Shown here: one piece after another, positions 16,415 through 26,223 of the stretch
Layout of the letters: each line of letters starts with the position of its first letter
Numbering within the stretch: position 1 is the stretch's first letter
Origin: Gammaproteobacteria bacterium
GTDB lineage: Bacteria; Pseudomonadota; Gammaproteobacteria; UBA6429; Thiohalophilaceae
Direction of reading: 5' to 3'
Length of the DNA stretch: 53,463 bases
NCBI GenBank assembly: GCA_026197095.1
Contig: JAPHTF010000037.1
Location: 1 to 53,463 of the forward strand
Program-made: the position numbers and the translations under genes
Notes under the pieces: model-generated
Database searches by the model: none
What the model was told of the DNA's origin: nothing
Seen by the model: the letters and a program-made list of their open reading frames with translations, nothing else

Positions 16415-17341
16415 TTATTCCCACTCAAGCTCGGTGTACACCTTAAGCGCATTGCGGCCGCTTAATGTATCAAAGTTACTCAAATAATTAAATTTTGATT
16501 GATTAATTTTACTGATATCTGATGCATCACCACCCTGTTCGATAAATACTGCAATGGCATTGCGCAAATGTGCAATATAGTCACGGGTATCTTTTATAGC
16601 GATGTTTAAAGTAGTCGGAGAGCCATGGCCGGGAACAATATGCTGTGGTTTATGACTTGCCATCGCATCGAAAGATGCTAACCAGGTTTTACTTTTTGAC
16701 TGCTCACCTATACCTAACATACGTTCGGTATAAACTATGTCACCGGTAAACATCACTTTACTCTGGGGTAACCAAATAAATGCATCGCCGGGTGTATGTG
16801 CCTGGCCACGATGATAAACCTCAAACTGTATGTTTCCTAAAGTAAATTTATAGTCCGCTTTAAAAACAATATCAGCAAATTTTTCCTTAGTTCCTTTAAT
16901 ACCTTCTGCACCAATCAGTGTTTCCAGCATTGACCATTGTGAACTTGAACGTGTTTGATGATCTTTTTTAGCGGCCTCACTGGAAATAATTTTTGCACCT
17001 AAAGAACTAAAATAATCATTTCCAAACCAGCGATGATCCTGGCCACCTGAATTAATAACATAACGGACTGGTTTGTTGCTAACAGTTTTAATTATTTCAT
17101 GTATTGCTTTAGCTCCATTAAAACTGCCTCCTGAATCAATCAGAACAATGCCTTCATCGGTTACCACAAAACCAAAGGTTGCATTGTTGCCCAGATTTTC
17201 TTTGTCACGGTTCGTTAACGGCCCAACTATTGACCAAACATTATTATCAACTTTCTTTAAAACAAGATTTTGCTTTTCAGATGCATAAGAAAAACTGCCA
17301 TACATACAAAATAAAAGAATAAACAGTTTAAATTTTTTCAT
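16415..17341 (-). CDS. Exported metallo-beta-lactamase-fold protein with altered first metal motif
   Basis: The ATG at 17341 gives a signal peptide (MKKFKLFILLFCMYGSFSYA) and a 308-residue protein. The metallo-beta-lactamase fold is clear from FVVTDEGIVLIDSGG, His182 (GQAHTPGDAFIW), Asp201 (FTGDIVY) and His239 (VPGHGSP). The usual HxHxDH motif reads SGGQDH (98-103): the two first His are Ser and Gly while Asp102 and His103 remain. Metal site 1 should therefore be lost, and site 2 residues (Asp102, His103, Asp201, His239) could still bind one metal. I believe a subfamily with this GGQDHRW signature exists, but could not check it. The neighbours suggest the periplasmic copper/oxidase block; the substrate is unknown. 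Confidence 0.75.
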   Translation of the reverse strand: MKKFKLFILLFCMYGSFSYASEKQNLVLKKVDNNVWSIVGPLTNRDKENLGNNATFGFVVTDEGIVLIDSGGSFNGAKAIHEIIKTVSNKPVRYVINSGGQDHRWFGNDYFSSLGAKIISSEAAKKDHQTRSSSQWSMLETLIGAEGIKGTKEKFADIVFKADYKFTLGNIQFEVYHRGQAHTPGDAFIWLPQSKVMFTGDIVYTERMLGIGEQSKSKTWLASFDAMASHKPQHIVPGHGSPTTLNIAIKDTRDYIAHLRNAIAVFIEQGGDASDISKINQSKFNYLSNFDTLSGRNALKVYTELEWE

Positions 17342-17500
17342 TATGGCTTTCTCATAGTGGATTAAGGAAAGGTGGTAGCGAGATAATAAGAACAAATAAC
17401 CTTTATAATTAAAAGGTTATCATACTCCTATTATCTATCTTGCAGCTAGCGCTAATTTATTGATTAACTCAATTTGAAGCCTGAATAAAAACCAGGAAGT

Positions 17501-17830
17501 TTATTCTGGTTTCCAGATACCTACTGCAGGATCGTCAGTCGCAACACTTTTGCCTGCAGCAGCAGGTGCTTGTTGTTGTGCCGATTGTTGTTGATCTTGC
17601 TGTTGATTTGCGCGATCGCCTGAGACATTTTTGGTAAATGCAGCAAGTTGATCAATCAATTCTTCACGTTCTTCATCAGAACCCGGGTAATCACCCAACA
17701 TATAGCCTGAAACGGCTGCGAAATACTGTAGTGCAACCATCATATTTTGTTTTGCTGATTCATCATGCTGGCAAATCACACCGTATAAATTATCAATTAA
17801 TTGATCTGATAACGTAATATCATTACTCAT
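17501..17830 (-). CDS. Small acidic protein with Gln-rich linker, unknown function
   Basis: A 109-residue protein. The first 65 residues look like a small helical domain (QLIDNLYGVICQHDESAKQN and VALQYFAAVSGYML), then a low-complexity Gln/Ala-rich linker (about 74-92), and a short conserved-looking end DDPAVGIWKPE. No signal, cofactor motif or membrane helix is visible. It is divergent from gor, about 130 bases away. I do not recognise a family with certainty. Confidence 0.6.
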   Translation of the reverse strand: MSNDITLSDQLIDNLYGVICQHDESAKQNMMVALQYFAAVSGYMLGDYPGSDEEREELIDQLAAFTKNVSGDRANQQQDQQQSAQQQAPAAAGKSVATDDPAVGIWKPE

Positions 17831-17962
17831 TTTACTGCCCTTTCACATATTTATTAGGCCGATGATTCTACATTCCTTTATAATGAGGTAACAGTAAAAC
17901 ATGTCCTGACATTTTTTCAGGTATATAACAGCGATAAATAAAACAGCGATAAAGAGACCATT

Positions 17963-19312
17963 ATGAGCACACATTACGACCTACTTTCTATTGGTGCCGG
18001 CAGCGGCGGATTATCAGCATGTGAACGTGCAGCAGAATACGGTAAAAAAACGGCCGTTATTGAAAACAAAACTGTGGGTGGTACCTGCGTTAACATCGGC
18101 TGTGTACCGAAAAAAGTCATGTGGTTTGCTTCTGAAGTAGCAGCCGCGTTACATGATGCTAAAGGTTACGGCTTTGATGTCACGGTAAATAACTTTGACT
18201 GGAAAAAACTGGTTGATGCCCGCCAAAACTACATTAAAGGTATTACTGACTGGTACGGGAACTATTTAAAAGATTCAAATATTGATTACCTTCAAGGTAC
18301 TGCAAGTTTTATTGACGCACATACTATTGATGTTGATGGTAAACAATATACTGCTGATCATATTGTCATCTCTCCTGGTGGCTACCCGATAGTGCCTGAT
18401 GTTCCCGGAGCTGAACACGGTATTACTTCAGATGGATTTTTTGCTTTACAGAAACAACCTAAACGAGTCGCTGTAGTGGGTGCAGGTTATATCGCGGTTG
18501 AACTCGCGGGTGTCTTAAACGGATTGGGTAGTGAAGTCTCGATGCTATTACGCCGTGAACATTTCCTTGGCAGCTTCGATGCCATGCTACGCGAAACATT
18601 AATGGAAGATATGATTAATGCCGGTGTTAACTTAATGACTCGCATTAATGTCGAAAGAATTGATAAAAATGATGACGGTACTTTAACTGTTCATTGCCAG
18701 GGCGGTATTGTTTTGGAAAACCTTGATGCACTCATCTGGGCGATTGGTCGTGCGCCAAATACAGAACCATTGAATTTAGACGCCGCTGAAATTAACTATA
18801 CTGATCAAGGTTATATTCCCACTGATGAATTTCAGCAAACCAATGTTAAAGGTGTCTATGCCGTAGGTGATGTTATTGGTGAAGCTCAGCTGACTCCGGT
18901 TGCGATTAATGCCGCGCGTCGTTTATCTGATCGTTTATTTAACAATATGCCTGAGCGCAAACTTGATTACACTAACATCCCAACAGTCATGTTTAGTCAC
19001 CCGCCTATCGGCACCATGGGTTTAACTGAAGAGCAGGCACGTGAACAACATGGCGACGCTGTACGTTGTTATCAAACCAGCTTTACGGCCATGTATCACG
19101 CCCTGGTTGAACATAAACAACAAACAGCTATGAAATTAGTTTGTGTTGGCGCACAGGAAAAAGTCGTTGGTATTCATATTATCGGCAAAGGTGCCGATGA
19201 AATGTTACAAGGTTTTGGTGTCGCGATTAAAATGGGCGCAACGAAAAAAGACTTTGATAATGTAGTTGCTATTCATCCAACCAGTTCTGAAGAACTGGTG
19301 ACCATGCGTTAA
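17963..19312 (+). CDS. gor: Glutathione-disulfide reductase
   Basis: A 449-residue pyridine nucleotide-disulfide oxidoreductase. The redox-active pair is [13 protein letters not shown] (Cys42 and Cys47), the FAD fold begins [11 protein letters not shown], the NADPH fold begins [12 protein letters not shown], and the C-terminus has the catalytic [11 protein letters not shown] (His then Glu). It reduces glutathione disulfide with NADPH in the cytoplasm. Length agrees with gamma-proteobacterial Gor. The gene is closed by a strong hairpin terminator at 19331. Confidence 0.95.
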   Translation: MSTHYDLLSIGAGSGGLSACERAAEYGKKTAVIENKTVGGTCVNIGCVPKKVMWFASEVAAALHDAKGYGFDVTVNNFDWKKLVDARQNYIKGITDWYGNYLKDSNIDYLQGTASFIDAHTIDVDGKQYTADHIVISPGGYPIVPDVPGAEHGITSDGFFALQKQPKRVAVVGAGYIAVELAGVLNGLGSEVSMLLRREHFLGSFDAMLRETLMEDMINAGVNLMTRINVERIDKNDDGTLTVHCQGGIVLENLDALIWAIGRAPNTEPLNLDAAEINYTDQGYIPTDEFQQTNVKGVYAVGDVIGEAQLTPVAINAARRLSDRLFNNMPERKLDYTNIPTVMFSHPPIGTMGLTEEQAREQHGDAVRCYQTSFTAMYHALVEHKQQTAMKLVCVGAQEKVVGIHIIGKGADEMLQGFGVAIKMGATKKDFDNVVAIHPTSSEELVTMR

Positions 19313-19330
19313 AATATTTTTAACGCAATA

Positions 19331-19369
19331 AAAAGCGCGGTAAGAAATAAATCTTACCGCGCTTTTTTT
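19331..19369 (+). terminator. Bidirectional terminator between gor and a lipoprotein gene
   Basis: A perfect 14-base-pair stem, AAAAGCGCGGTAAG with CTTACCGCGCTTTT, closes an 8-base loop and ends in a T run on the plus strand (19363-19369) and on the minus strand because of the flanking A run. It serves gor and the convergent lipoprotein gene. Confidence 0.92.
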
Positions 19370-19378
19370 ATGCCGGCA

Positions 19379-19666
19379 TTATTTTTTAATCTGCGAGTTT
19401 TTAATAAAAACCCTGGCACGTTTTGCTTTATCTATACAATTTGGATATTTTCCAAATTCATATTGAATTGAAGCACCCGTGATTAATGTTGTTGCTTTCG
19501 TAAATTCAACTGTCCCGGAAAACCCTTTTGCTTTAGCAAAATCTAATTCCTGATTTGCCAGTTTTAATAAACGCTGACATTCACGCGCACTTGAACTTGC
19601 AGGGTTAGTTTGACAACCCGTGATTAAAACCAATGAGAATATTAGAGAGTAGGATAATATTTTCAT
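19379..19666 (-). CDS. Small predicted lipoprotein, unknown function
   Basis: The frame extends to 19726, but the ATG at 19666 gives a typical lipoprotein signal ending in LITGC, with mature Cys18 of a 95-residue product. The mature part is helical, with CQRLLKLANQELDFAKAKGF and a second helix CIDKAKRARVFIKN; such paired helices resemble the small DUF4398-like lipoproteins, but this is not certain. A ribosome-binding-site-like AGGT precedes this start. Confidence 0.7.
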   Translation of the reverse strand: MKILSYSLIFSLVLITGCQTNPASSSARECQRLLKLANQELDFAKAKGFSGTVEFTKATTLITGASIQYEFGKYPNCIDKAKRARVFIKNSQIKK

Positions 19667-19771
19667 AATAAACTGACCTTTTTTTGTACATTTAAATTTT
19701 AAGCACATGTAGTCTATCACCGCCACTATAAAAAGGGTGGTACTACATCATAAATACGCTATAGTTTTCAC

Positions 19772-20296
19772 ATGACAATACGCAACTTTGAAGATAAACA
19801 ACCCAGGATTCATGCCTCGACATTTATAGATGAGAGCGCGCTGGTTTTAGGTGATGTGCAAATTGGTGAGAACTGCTCAATTTGGCCACTCACTGTTGTT
19901 CGCGGTGATGTTAATGCTATTCAAATTGGTAATAATACCAATATTCAGGATAATTCTGTACTTCATGTCACCCATGATGGTCCCTACAACCCGGGTGGTT
20001 ATGACTTAAAAGTGGGTAACAATGTGACTGTTGGGCATAGAGTCATTTTGCATGGCTGCCATATTGGCGACTCATGTTTAATTGGCATGGGCGCCACGAT
20101 TATGGATGGCGCTGTCATTGAATCCCATAATCTTATCGGTGCGGGTTCTCTGGTTACACCTAATAAACATCTTGAATCCGGACACCTCTGGATGGGGAGC
20201 CCTGTTCGAAAAGTGAGAAAATTAAGCGATGAAGAACTTGAGTCAATAGAGTACTCAGCCGCTAATTATGTAAAGCTTAAAAACAGGCATCAATAG
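19772..20296 (+). CDS. Gamma-carbonic anhydrase family protein
   Basis: A 174-residue left-handed beta-helix protein of the YrdA/CaiE group. Hexapeptide repeats are visible (IGENCSIWPLTVVRGDVNAIQIGNN), with metal-ligand candidates His in VLHVTHDG and in GHRVILHGCHIG. Family members bind Zn or Fe and some hydrate CO2, but many lack demonstrated activity. The C-terminal helix ends in a short basic tail. It stands alone between the small lipoprotein and the ldhA remnant. Confidence 0.88.
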   Translation: MTIRNFEDKQPRIHASTFIDESALVLGDVQIGENCSIWPLTVVRGDVNAIQIGNNTNIQDNSVLHVTHDGPYNPGGYDLKVGNNVTVGHRVILHGCHIGDSCLIGMGATIMDGAVIESHNLIGAGSLVTPNKHLESGHLWMGSPVRKVRKLSDEELESIEYSAANYVKLKNRHQ

Positions 20297-20384
20297 TGCG
20301 ATAAATAAAGACGCCGATCACTTACTTTACAAAACTAAAGATTCAGATAGAAATATTGTAACAAGCAGTATCGAAATCACTTAA

Positions 20385-20537
20385 ATGAAAATAGACTTTT
20401 CTAGCAGCCAACCTTATGACGTAACTTTTTTTGAAAAGGTTAAGCAAAACTATCAACATGATTTAATTTTCCATGAGTATCAGCTTAATGAAGAAACTGT
20501 CAACCTGGTAGCCGCTGTCTTCATTCTTGCCATATAA
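20385..20537 (+). pseudogene. N-terminal remnant of a D-lactate dehydrogenase-like gene
   Basis: A 50-codon frame that ends at TAA immediately before the glycosylase ATG. It reads MKIDFSSSQPYDVTFFEKVK and then LNEETVNLVAAVFILAI. The N-terminus of fermentative D-lactate dehydrogenases (LdhA-like 2-hydroxyacid dehydrogenases) has the same layout: a short strand, YD, an amphipathic helix, a second strand and an LxxETxxLA segment before a deeply buried strand. Full proteins are about 330 residues; here all later NAD-binding and catalytic regions are gone and the reading ends after the AVFILAI segment, consistent with a deletion. Its stop touches the next start, so its translation might couple to the glycosylase gene. 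Confidence 0.65.
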
Positions 20538-21197
20538 ATGATTCTTCCGGCTGACTTCTTTTCTCAAAACGCCTGTGATGTTGCGCAAGCATTAATAGGC
20601 AAAATCATTCGCCGTAAATTTAATAATCAATGGCTCGCAGCTCGCATCATTGAAACCGAAGCCTATTATTTATCTGATAAAGCCAGTCACTCTTCTCTTG
20701 GCTACACTGAAAAACGTAAAGCGATGTTCATGCCAGCAGGAACGATTTATATGTATTATGCCAGGGGACATGATTCATTAAATATCAGCTGTGGTAATGA
20801 AGGCGACGCTGTTTTAATTAAATCTGCATTTCCTTTTGTGGATAAAAAATCCCCTGAAAAAAACATTAAAACAATGCAGAAACTTAACCCCGCAAATAAC
20901 GGCTCACTGCGTCCGTTAGAAAAACTTTGTGCCGGTCAAACCTTATTGTGCAAAGCATTAAATTTAAAAGTGACTGAATGGGATCAAAAACAATTTAATA
21001 AAAATAAATTTTATATTGAAGATATAAACATTACTCCAAATAAAATAATCCAAACCACACGCCTGGGCATTCATCGGGATCGTGATGCACATTTACATTA
21101 TCGTTTTATTGACTATGAGTATGTAAAATATAGTAGCAACAACCCATTAACAAAAAAAATGTATAAAGAAGGCAAAGAGTATATTATTCTGTCTTAA
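20538..21197 (+). CDS. DNA-3-methyladenine glycosylase (AAG/Mpg family)
   Basis: A 219-residue protein with the AAG/MPG pattern: ARIIETEAYYLSDKASHSS with the catalytic Glu, then the YTEKRKAMFMPAGTIYMYYARG segment, and RLGIHRDRDAHLHYRF near the end. This family removes alkylated and deaminated bases in base-excision repair. The ATG directly follows the stop of the ldhA remnant with no spacing and no clear ribosome binding site, so translation may rely on coupling. The Lys-rich insertions give it a slightly long form compared with the bacterial average of about 200 residues. Confidence 0.85.
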   Translation: MILPADFFSQNACDVAQALIGKIIRRKFNNQWLAARIIETEAYYLSDKASHSSLGYTEKRKAMFMPAGTIYMYYARGHDSLNISCGNEGDAVLIKSAFPFVDKKSPEKNIKTMQKLNPANNGSLRPLEKLCAGQTLLCKALNLKVTEWDQKQFNKNKFYIEDINITPNKIIQTTRLGIHRDRDAHLHYRFIDYEYVKYSSNNPLTKKMYKEGKEYIILS

Positions 21198-21244
21198 TCT
21201 CATGTTTAGAATTTACTAATTTTACTCAGTGCGGAATATAATTA

Positions 21245-22006
21245 ATGGATATCGTTTTAGCATCGCCATATTTCCTGGCCGCTCTTTTTTTTATTGTCGC
21301 GTTTGTTTATTCCTCTGTCGGGCTTGGTGGCGGTTCATCTTACACTGCTTTAATGGCCATATTTGGCATTAATACCTTGGCCATACCGATGGTTTCATTG
21401 TCACTTAATCTGTTTGTTACTTCGATCGGCAGCTATAATTTTATACGAAACAAACATGCCAGGATAAAACTCATTCTGCCATTTTTAATCTCCTCAATAC
21501 CCATGGCTTATATAGGTGGGGCACTTTCAGTATCGAAAGAATTTTTTTACTGGGTTCTTTTAATCTCTTTAATTTTTGTCGCCGCACGTATTTATCTTTG
21601 GCAAAGCGTAACCATTAAACTTAATCTTACTCAGAAAGAAAAAATTATTATCTCACTTATTACCGGTTCAGTTCTGGGTTTAATTGCCGGTATAGTTGGT
21701 ATTGGTGGCGGTATTTACCTTGTACCATTAATTATTATTTTAGGATTAGGCTCAGAAAAAGAAGCTGCGGCCTGTGGTGCTATTTTTATCTGGCTTAATT
21801 CACTGTCAGGTTTATTATCACGCTTACAATATAACTCGATTGACTTAACAAACTATATTCCATTAATTATAGCCGTTATAGCGGGTGGGGCACTGGGCTC
21901 ATATTTGGGTGCATTTAAGTTTTCACCTAAACTGATGGATAAAATATTAGGTATCGTTATTGTTGTTGCAATCTTTTTCTTAGCACAAAAATTATTTTCT
22001 TTATAA
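21245..22006 (+). CDS. TauE/SafE-family membrane exporter
   Basis: A 253-residue protein with about eight membrane helices and the two inverted halves of the TauE/SafE family: YSSVGLGGGSSYTALM in the first half and LIAGIVGIGGGIYLVPLII in the second. Family members export sulfite, sulfoacetate or related organosulfur anions. In a sulfur-oxidising background this fits, but the substrate is not shown by sequence. It stands 47 bases downstream of the glycosylase gene and may be read from the same transcript. Confidence 0.85.
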   Translation: MDIVLASPYFLAALFFIVAFVYSSVGLGGGSSYTALMAIFGINTLAIPMVSLSLNLFVTSIGSYNFIRNKHARIKLILPFLISSIPMAYIGGALSVSKEFFYWVLLISLIFVAARIYLWQSVTIKLNLTQKEKIIISLITGSVLGLIAGIVGIGGGIYLVPLIIILGLGSEKEAAACGAIFIWLNSLSGLLSRLQYNSIDLTNYIPLIIAVIAGGALGSYLGAFKFSPKLMDKILGIVIVVAIFFLAQKLFSL

Positions 22007-22063
22007 TTAAGGATATCTGTTTTAAAAGGACTGCCTTTATTCAGCTAAATTAGTTAGATCAAA

Positions 22064-22915
22064 TTAAAGCTGGAGTTCTTTACGCAACTTCTCAATAACA
22101 ACTTTTGTTTCAGGTTTAACATTACGCCAGATATAAAATGATTCTGCTGCTTGCTCTACCAACATGCCTAAACCATCTAACACTTTCACCGCTTTATGCT
22201 CTGTTGCCCAGTTCATAAAGGGAGTTGCTTTTGCCGAATACATCATGTCATAACAACTGGCGTTATTATTTAATAACGTATCAGGTAAGGGAGGCAATTC
22301 GCCCTGTAAACTGGCTGCGGTTGCGTTGATAATAATATCAAACTTTTTATCTGTTAAAGATTCATAACCGCCACCTTCTACTGAACCTAAGTCAGCAAAA
22401 GCATCCGCTAAATCTTTTGCTTTATCCGGTGTCCTGTTTGCAATAAATAAAGAAGCGGGTTGTTGCTTTAATAATGGAACAAGTACACCTCGTGCTGCGC
22501 CACCGGCGCCCATGAGTAAGATATTTTTATTTTTTAACTCAATACCGTTATTTATGGTCAAATCATTAACCAGGCCAACACCATCTGTGTTATCACCATA
22601 CACTTTACCATCCATAAACTTAATGGTATTAACAGCACCCGCGCGTTCCGCACGTTCACTACGCTCAGTAACGAGCTGCCATGCTTCTTGTTTAAACGGA
22701 ACGGTAACATTTAAACCTTTACCACCGCTTGCAGCAAAGTTACCAACAGCTTGTGTAAAGCCACCAAGGTCAACATGAATAGCGGTATACAAAATTGACT
22801 GCTGAGTTTGTTCTGCAAAGAGTGTATGGATAGAGGGTGATTTGCTGTGCGAGATGGGGTTACCCATCACCGCATAGTCATCAATTTTTTTACCAAAATC
22901 GAAAAGATCTTTCAC
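22064..22915 (-). CDS. aroE: Shikimate 5-dehydrogenase
   Basis: A 283-residue protein with the full AroE signature: substrate-binding MGNPISHSKSPSIH, catalytic Lys in NVTVPFKQEAW, GDNTDGVGLV, NADP-binding LLMGAGGAARGVLVPL and NRTPDKAKDLA. It reduces 3-dehydroshikimate with NADPH in aromatic amino acid synthesis. It is the last gene of a three-gene unit with the phosphate transporter and DUF47 protein, only 2 bases after the transporter stop, an uncommon partnership. Confidence 0.95.
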   Translation of the reverse strand: MKDLFDFGKKIDDYAVMGNPISHSKSPSIHTLFAEQTQQSILYTAIHVDLGGFTQAVGNFAASGGKGLNVTVPFKQEAWQLVTERSERAERAGAVNTIKFMDGKVYGDNTDGVGLVNDLTINNGIELKNKNILLMGAGGAARGVLVPLLKQQPASLFIANRTPDKAKDLADAFADLGSVEGGGYESLTDKKFDIIINATAASLQGELPPLPDTLLNNNASCYDMMYSAKATPFMNWATEHKAVKVLDGLGMLVEQAAESFYIWRNVKPETKVVIEKLRKELQL

Positions 22916-22917
22916 GT

Positions 22918-24171
22918 TTAACTAAAAATACCTTTAAATGTGAAGAAGAACAGAATCGACATTAAGGCACCCGCCGGTAAAGTCACAATCCACGAAAGAA
23001 AGATGGTGCGTACAACGTTTAAGTTTAATGCTCCAATGCCTCGGGCAAGTCCAACACCGAGAACGGCACCAACCAGGGTATGCGTTGTTGAAATGGGTAA
23101 CCCAGTGCCTGATGCAATAACAACGGTCGTTGCCGCAGCAAGTGTTGCGGCAAATCCGCGGCTTGGTGTGAGTTCAGTGATATTTTTACCAATAGTGGCA
23201 ATGACGTGTTTACCATACATCATTAAACCAAGAACGATACCGCCACCACCTAAGAGCAATACCCAAATAGGTAACGCAGATTTACTTGCGACTTCACCAC
23301 CACTTTGAACAATACCCACCACGGCTGCAACCGGACCAATGGCATTAGCCACATCATTTGAACCATGCGCAAAGGCCATGGCACATGCTGTAACCACCAT
23401 AAGCACACCAAAGACACGCTCTACATTGGCAAAGTGAAAATCTCTGTCTGCTTCCGGTTTAATTTCAATTTTACGTGTGTAATGCATACTTACAAACATA
23501 ATGATTAAACCAATGATAACGGCCATGCTATAGTTTTGTATTAAAGTCGTCTCTAAGCCAACATGTTTAAGACCTTTAAACATGGTGACTAAAGCAATGA
23601 CAAACCCGGTTAAAAACACATATAAAGGCACATACCGTTTTGCGTTTTCAAAAGGATTTTCTGTATTTAAAATGAGTTTCTGTACGCTACGGAAAAGCCA
23701 ATACGAGACGATACCAGCTAACGCTGGAGAAACTACCCAGCTCATAACAATTGTACCGACCTTGCTCCAGTGTACTGCTTCAAAACCAATACCCACGGCA
23801 GCAAAACCGACAATAGCACCGACAATCGTGTGCGTAGTAGAGACTGGCCAGCCAAATTTAGAGGCGACGAGTAACCAGATGCCTGCGGCTAATAACGAAG
23901 CCAGCATTCCGAAGACCAGTAACTCAGGTGTACTTGATAGCAAGTCAGCATCAACGATGCCTTTACGAATTGTTTTTGTAACCTGACCACCCGCTAAAAA
24001 TGCGCCAGCAAATTCGAAGATGGCGGCAATAAGTACAGCTTGTTTAATGGTAATAGCGCCAGAACCAACTGAGGTACCCATTGCGTTAGCAACATCGTTC
24101 GCACCAATACCCCAGGCCATAAACAAACCAAAGACGCAGGCCAAAATAAGGAAAATCGTTCCATATTCCAT
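22918..24171 (-). CDS. PiT-family inorganic phosphate transporter
   Basis: A 417-residue membrane protein with the duplicated PiT signature: GANDVANAMGTSVGSGAI near the N-terminus and GSNDVANAIGPVAAV in the second half, and about ten to eleven membrane helices. It imports phosphate with a cation, generally with low affinity. The DUF47 gene 13 bases upstream is the usual operon partner of this family. Confidence 0.93.
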   Translation of the reverse strand: MEYGTIFLILACVFGLFMAWGIGANDVANAMGTSVGSGAITIKQAVLIAAIFEFAGAFLAGGQVTKTIRKGIVDADLLSSTPELLVFGMLASLLAAGIWLLVASKFGWPVSTTHTIVGAIVGFAAVGIGFEAVHWSKVGTIVMSWVVSPALAGIVSYWLFRSVQKLILNTENPFENAKRYVPLYVFLTGFVIALVTMFKGLKHVGLETTLIQNYSMAVIIGLIIMFVSMHYTRKIEIKPEADRDFHFANVERVFGVLMVVTACAMAFAHGSNDVANAIGPVAAVVGIVQSGGEVASKSALPIWVLLLGGGGIVLGLMMYGKHVIATIGKNITELTPSRGFAATLAAATTVVIASGTGLPISTTHTLVGAVLGVGLARGIGALNLNVVRTIFLSWIVTLPAGALMSILFFFTFKGIFS

Positions 24172-24184
24172 AACGATTCTCCCC

Positions 24185-24862
24185 TTAACGAGCCAACATG
24201 AGCTCTAAACGACTACCAACACGTTGTGACAAATCGGCTAGATCGCCAATACCATCAATAACGCGATACATAAACATCACGTCGACCGGCGGTAAGTCCT
24301 TTTCCTGTTTAAAGAGTTCTGCGCGAACTTTTACCTGAATCTTATCCGTATCTGATTCGATGTCATCCAGTGTTTTAATCATTTCCTGAACAAGGTTAAC
24401 TTCACGTCCACTAAAACCAGTCTCAACCAGTTCATCAAGTTCGTTAATGGCTGTTTGTGCTTGTTTGGAAGCATCAATACAACGCTGCACAAAATCAATG
24501 AGCTTTTCACTGACTTCTATAGGGAAGGTCATTTTGCGGCCAATAATAATACCGGCAATATCTTTGGATTTATTCGCAATTTTATCTTGCATGGTCAGCA
24601 CTTCGAGTAAGTCTCGACGTGATATCGGCATGAATAAACTTTTTGGCAAATGTAGGCGCAGTTGTTTTTTTAACTTGTCTGCTTCACCTTCGAGTTTTGC
24701 AATTTTCTTTTGTTGTGCTTTAGCTTTTTTCCAATCCTCTTCTAATACTGCTTTAAAAAAGGGAATGAGTTCAGCAATACAATCCTGAACACTGGCCATA
24801 TGCGTTTGTAAAGGAGCGACGGGAGATGAGCCAAACAGACTCGAGATAGTGGTGCGTGCCAT
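24185..24862 (-). CDS. DUF47/PhoU-like protein (TIGR00153 type)
   Basis: A 225-residue all-helical protein. Residues around FFKAVLEEDWKKAKAQQKKIAKLE and the IIIGRKMTFPIEVSEKLIDFV region match the DUF47 family, PhoU-like proteins encoded upstream of PiT transporters and thought to modulate them. It heads the unit DUF47-pit-aroE on the minus strand. The start follows a GAGGAA ribosome binding site. Confidence 0.9.
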   Translation of the reverse strand: MARTTISSLFGSSPVAPLQTHMASVQDCIAELIPFFKAVLEEDWKKAKAQQKKIAKLEGEADKLKKQLRLHLPKSLFMPISRRDLLEVLTMQDKIANKSKDIAGIIIGRKMTFPIEVSEKLIDFVQRCIDASKQAQTAINELDELVETGFSGREVNLVQEMIKTLDDIESDTDKIQVKVRAELFKQEKDLPPVDVMFMYRVIDGIGDLADLSQRVGSRLELMLAR

Positions 24863-25034
24863 ACATATTCCTCTTGTTTTAATACTGCCTTCAGTATCAA
24901 TTTTAGAATTAGACCTTGTATGGCGCGAAGTATACTAAAGTGCTTCGCCAATAAAAAACACTTTGTTAAACTTTTATTACAATTAAATATATTGTTTAAA
25001 TGATAATGATGTGATTAATAATTAGATCGTATAA

Positions 25035-26072
<1,038 letters not shown>

Positions 26073-26088
26073 CTATTTAAATATCTGC

Positions 26089-26120
26089 TTGTCTTATACA
26101 CATATTTGATACTATATAAT
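26089..26120 (+). promoter_or_regulatory. Possible promoter of the mlaC-msrB-sox unit
   Basis: A TTGTCT at 26089-26094 is followed 18 bases later by TATATAAT (26113-26120), a sensible sigma-70 spacing in the hemB-mlaC divergent region. The -35 match is poor, so this is a suggestion only. Confidence 0.3.
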
Positions 26121-26223
26121 ATAAAAGCATTATTTGTCCCGCTTTTAAGATTGATGACTATTTCACAGCAGCAGGGTCACATTAAGATTATCGTCATCGA
26201 AATTACAACTTTTGGAGCTCAGT

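Noticed and set aside
23582-23986. A plus-strand open frame opposite the phosphate transporter
   Set aside because: It is antisense to the well supported pit gene and shows no motif of its own.
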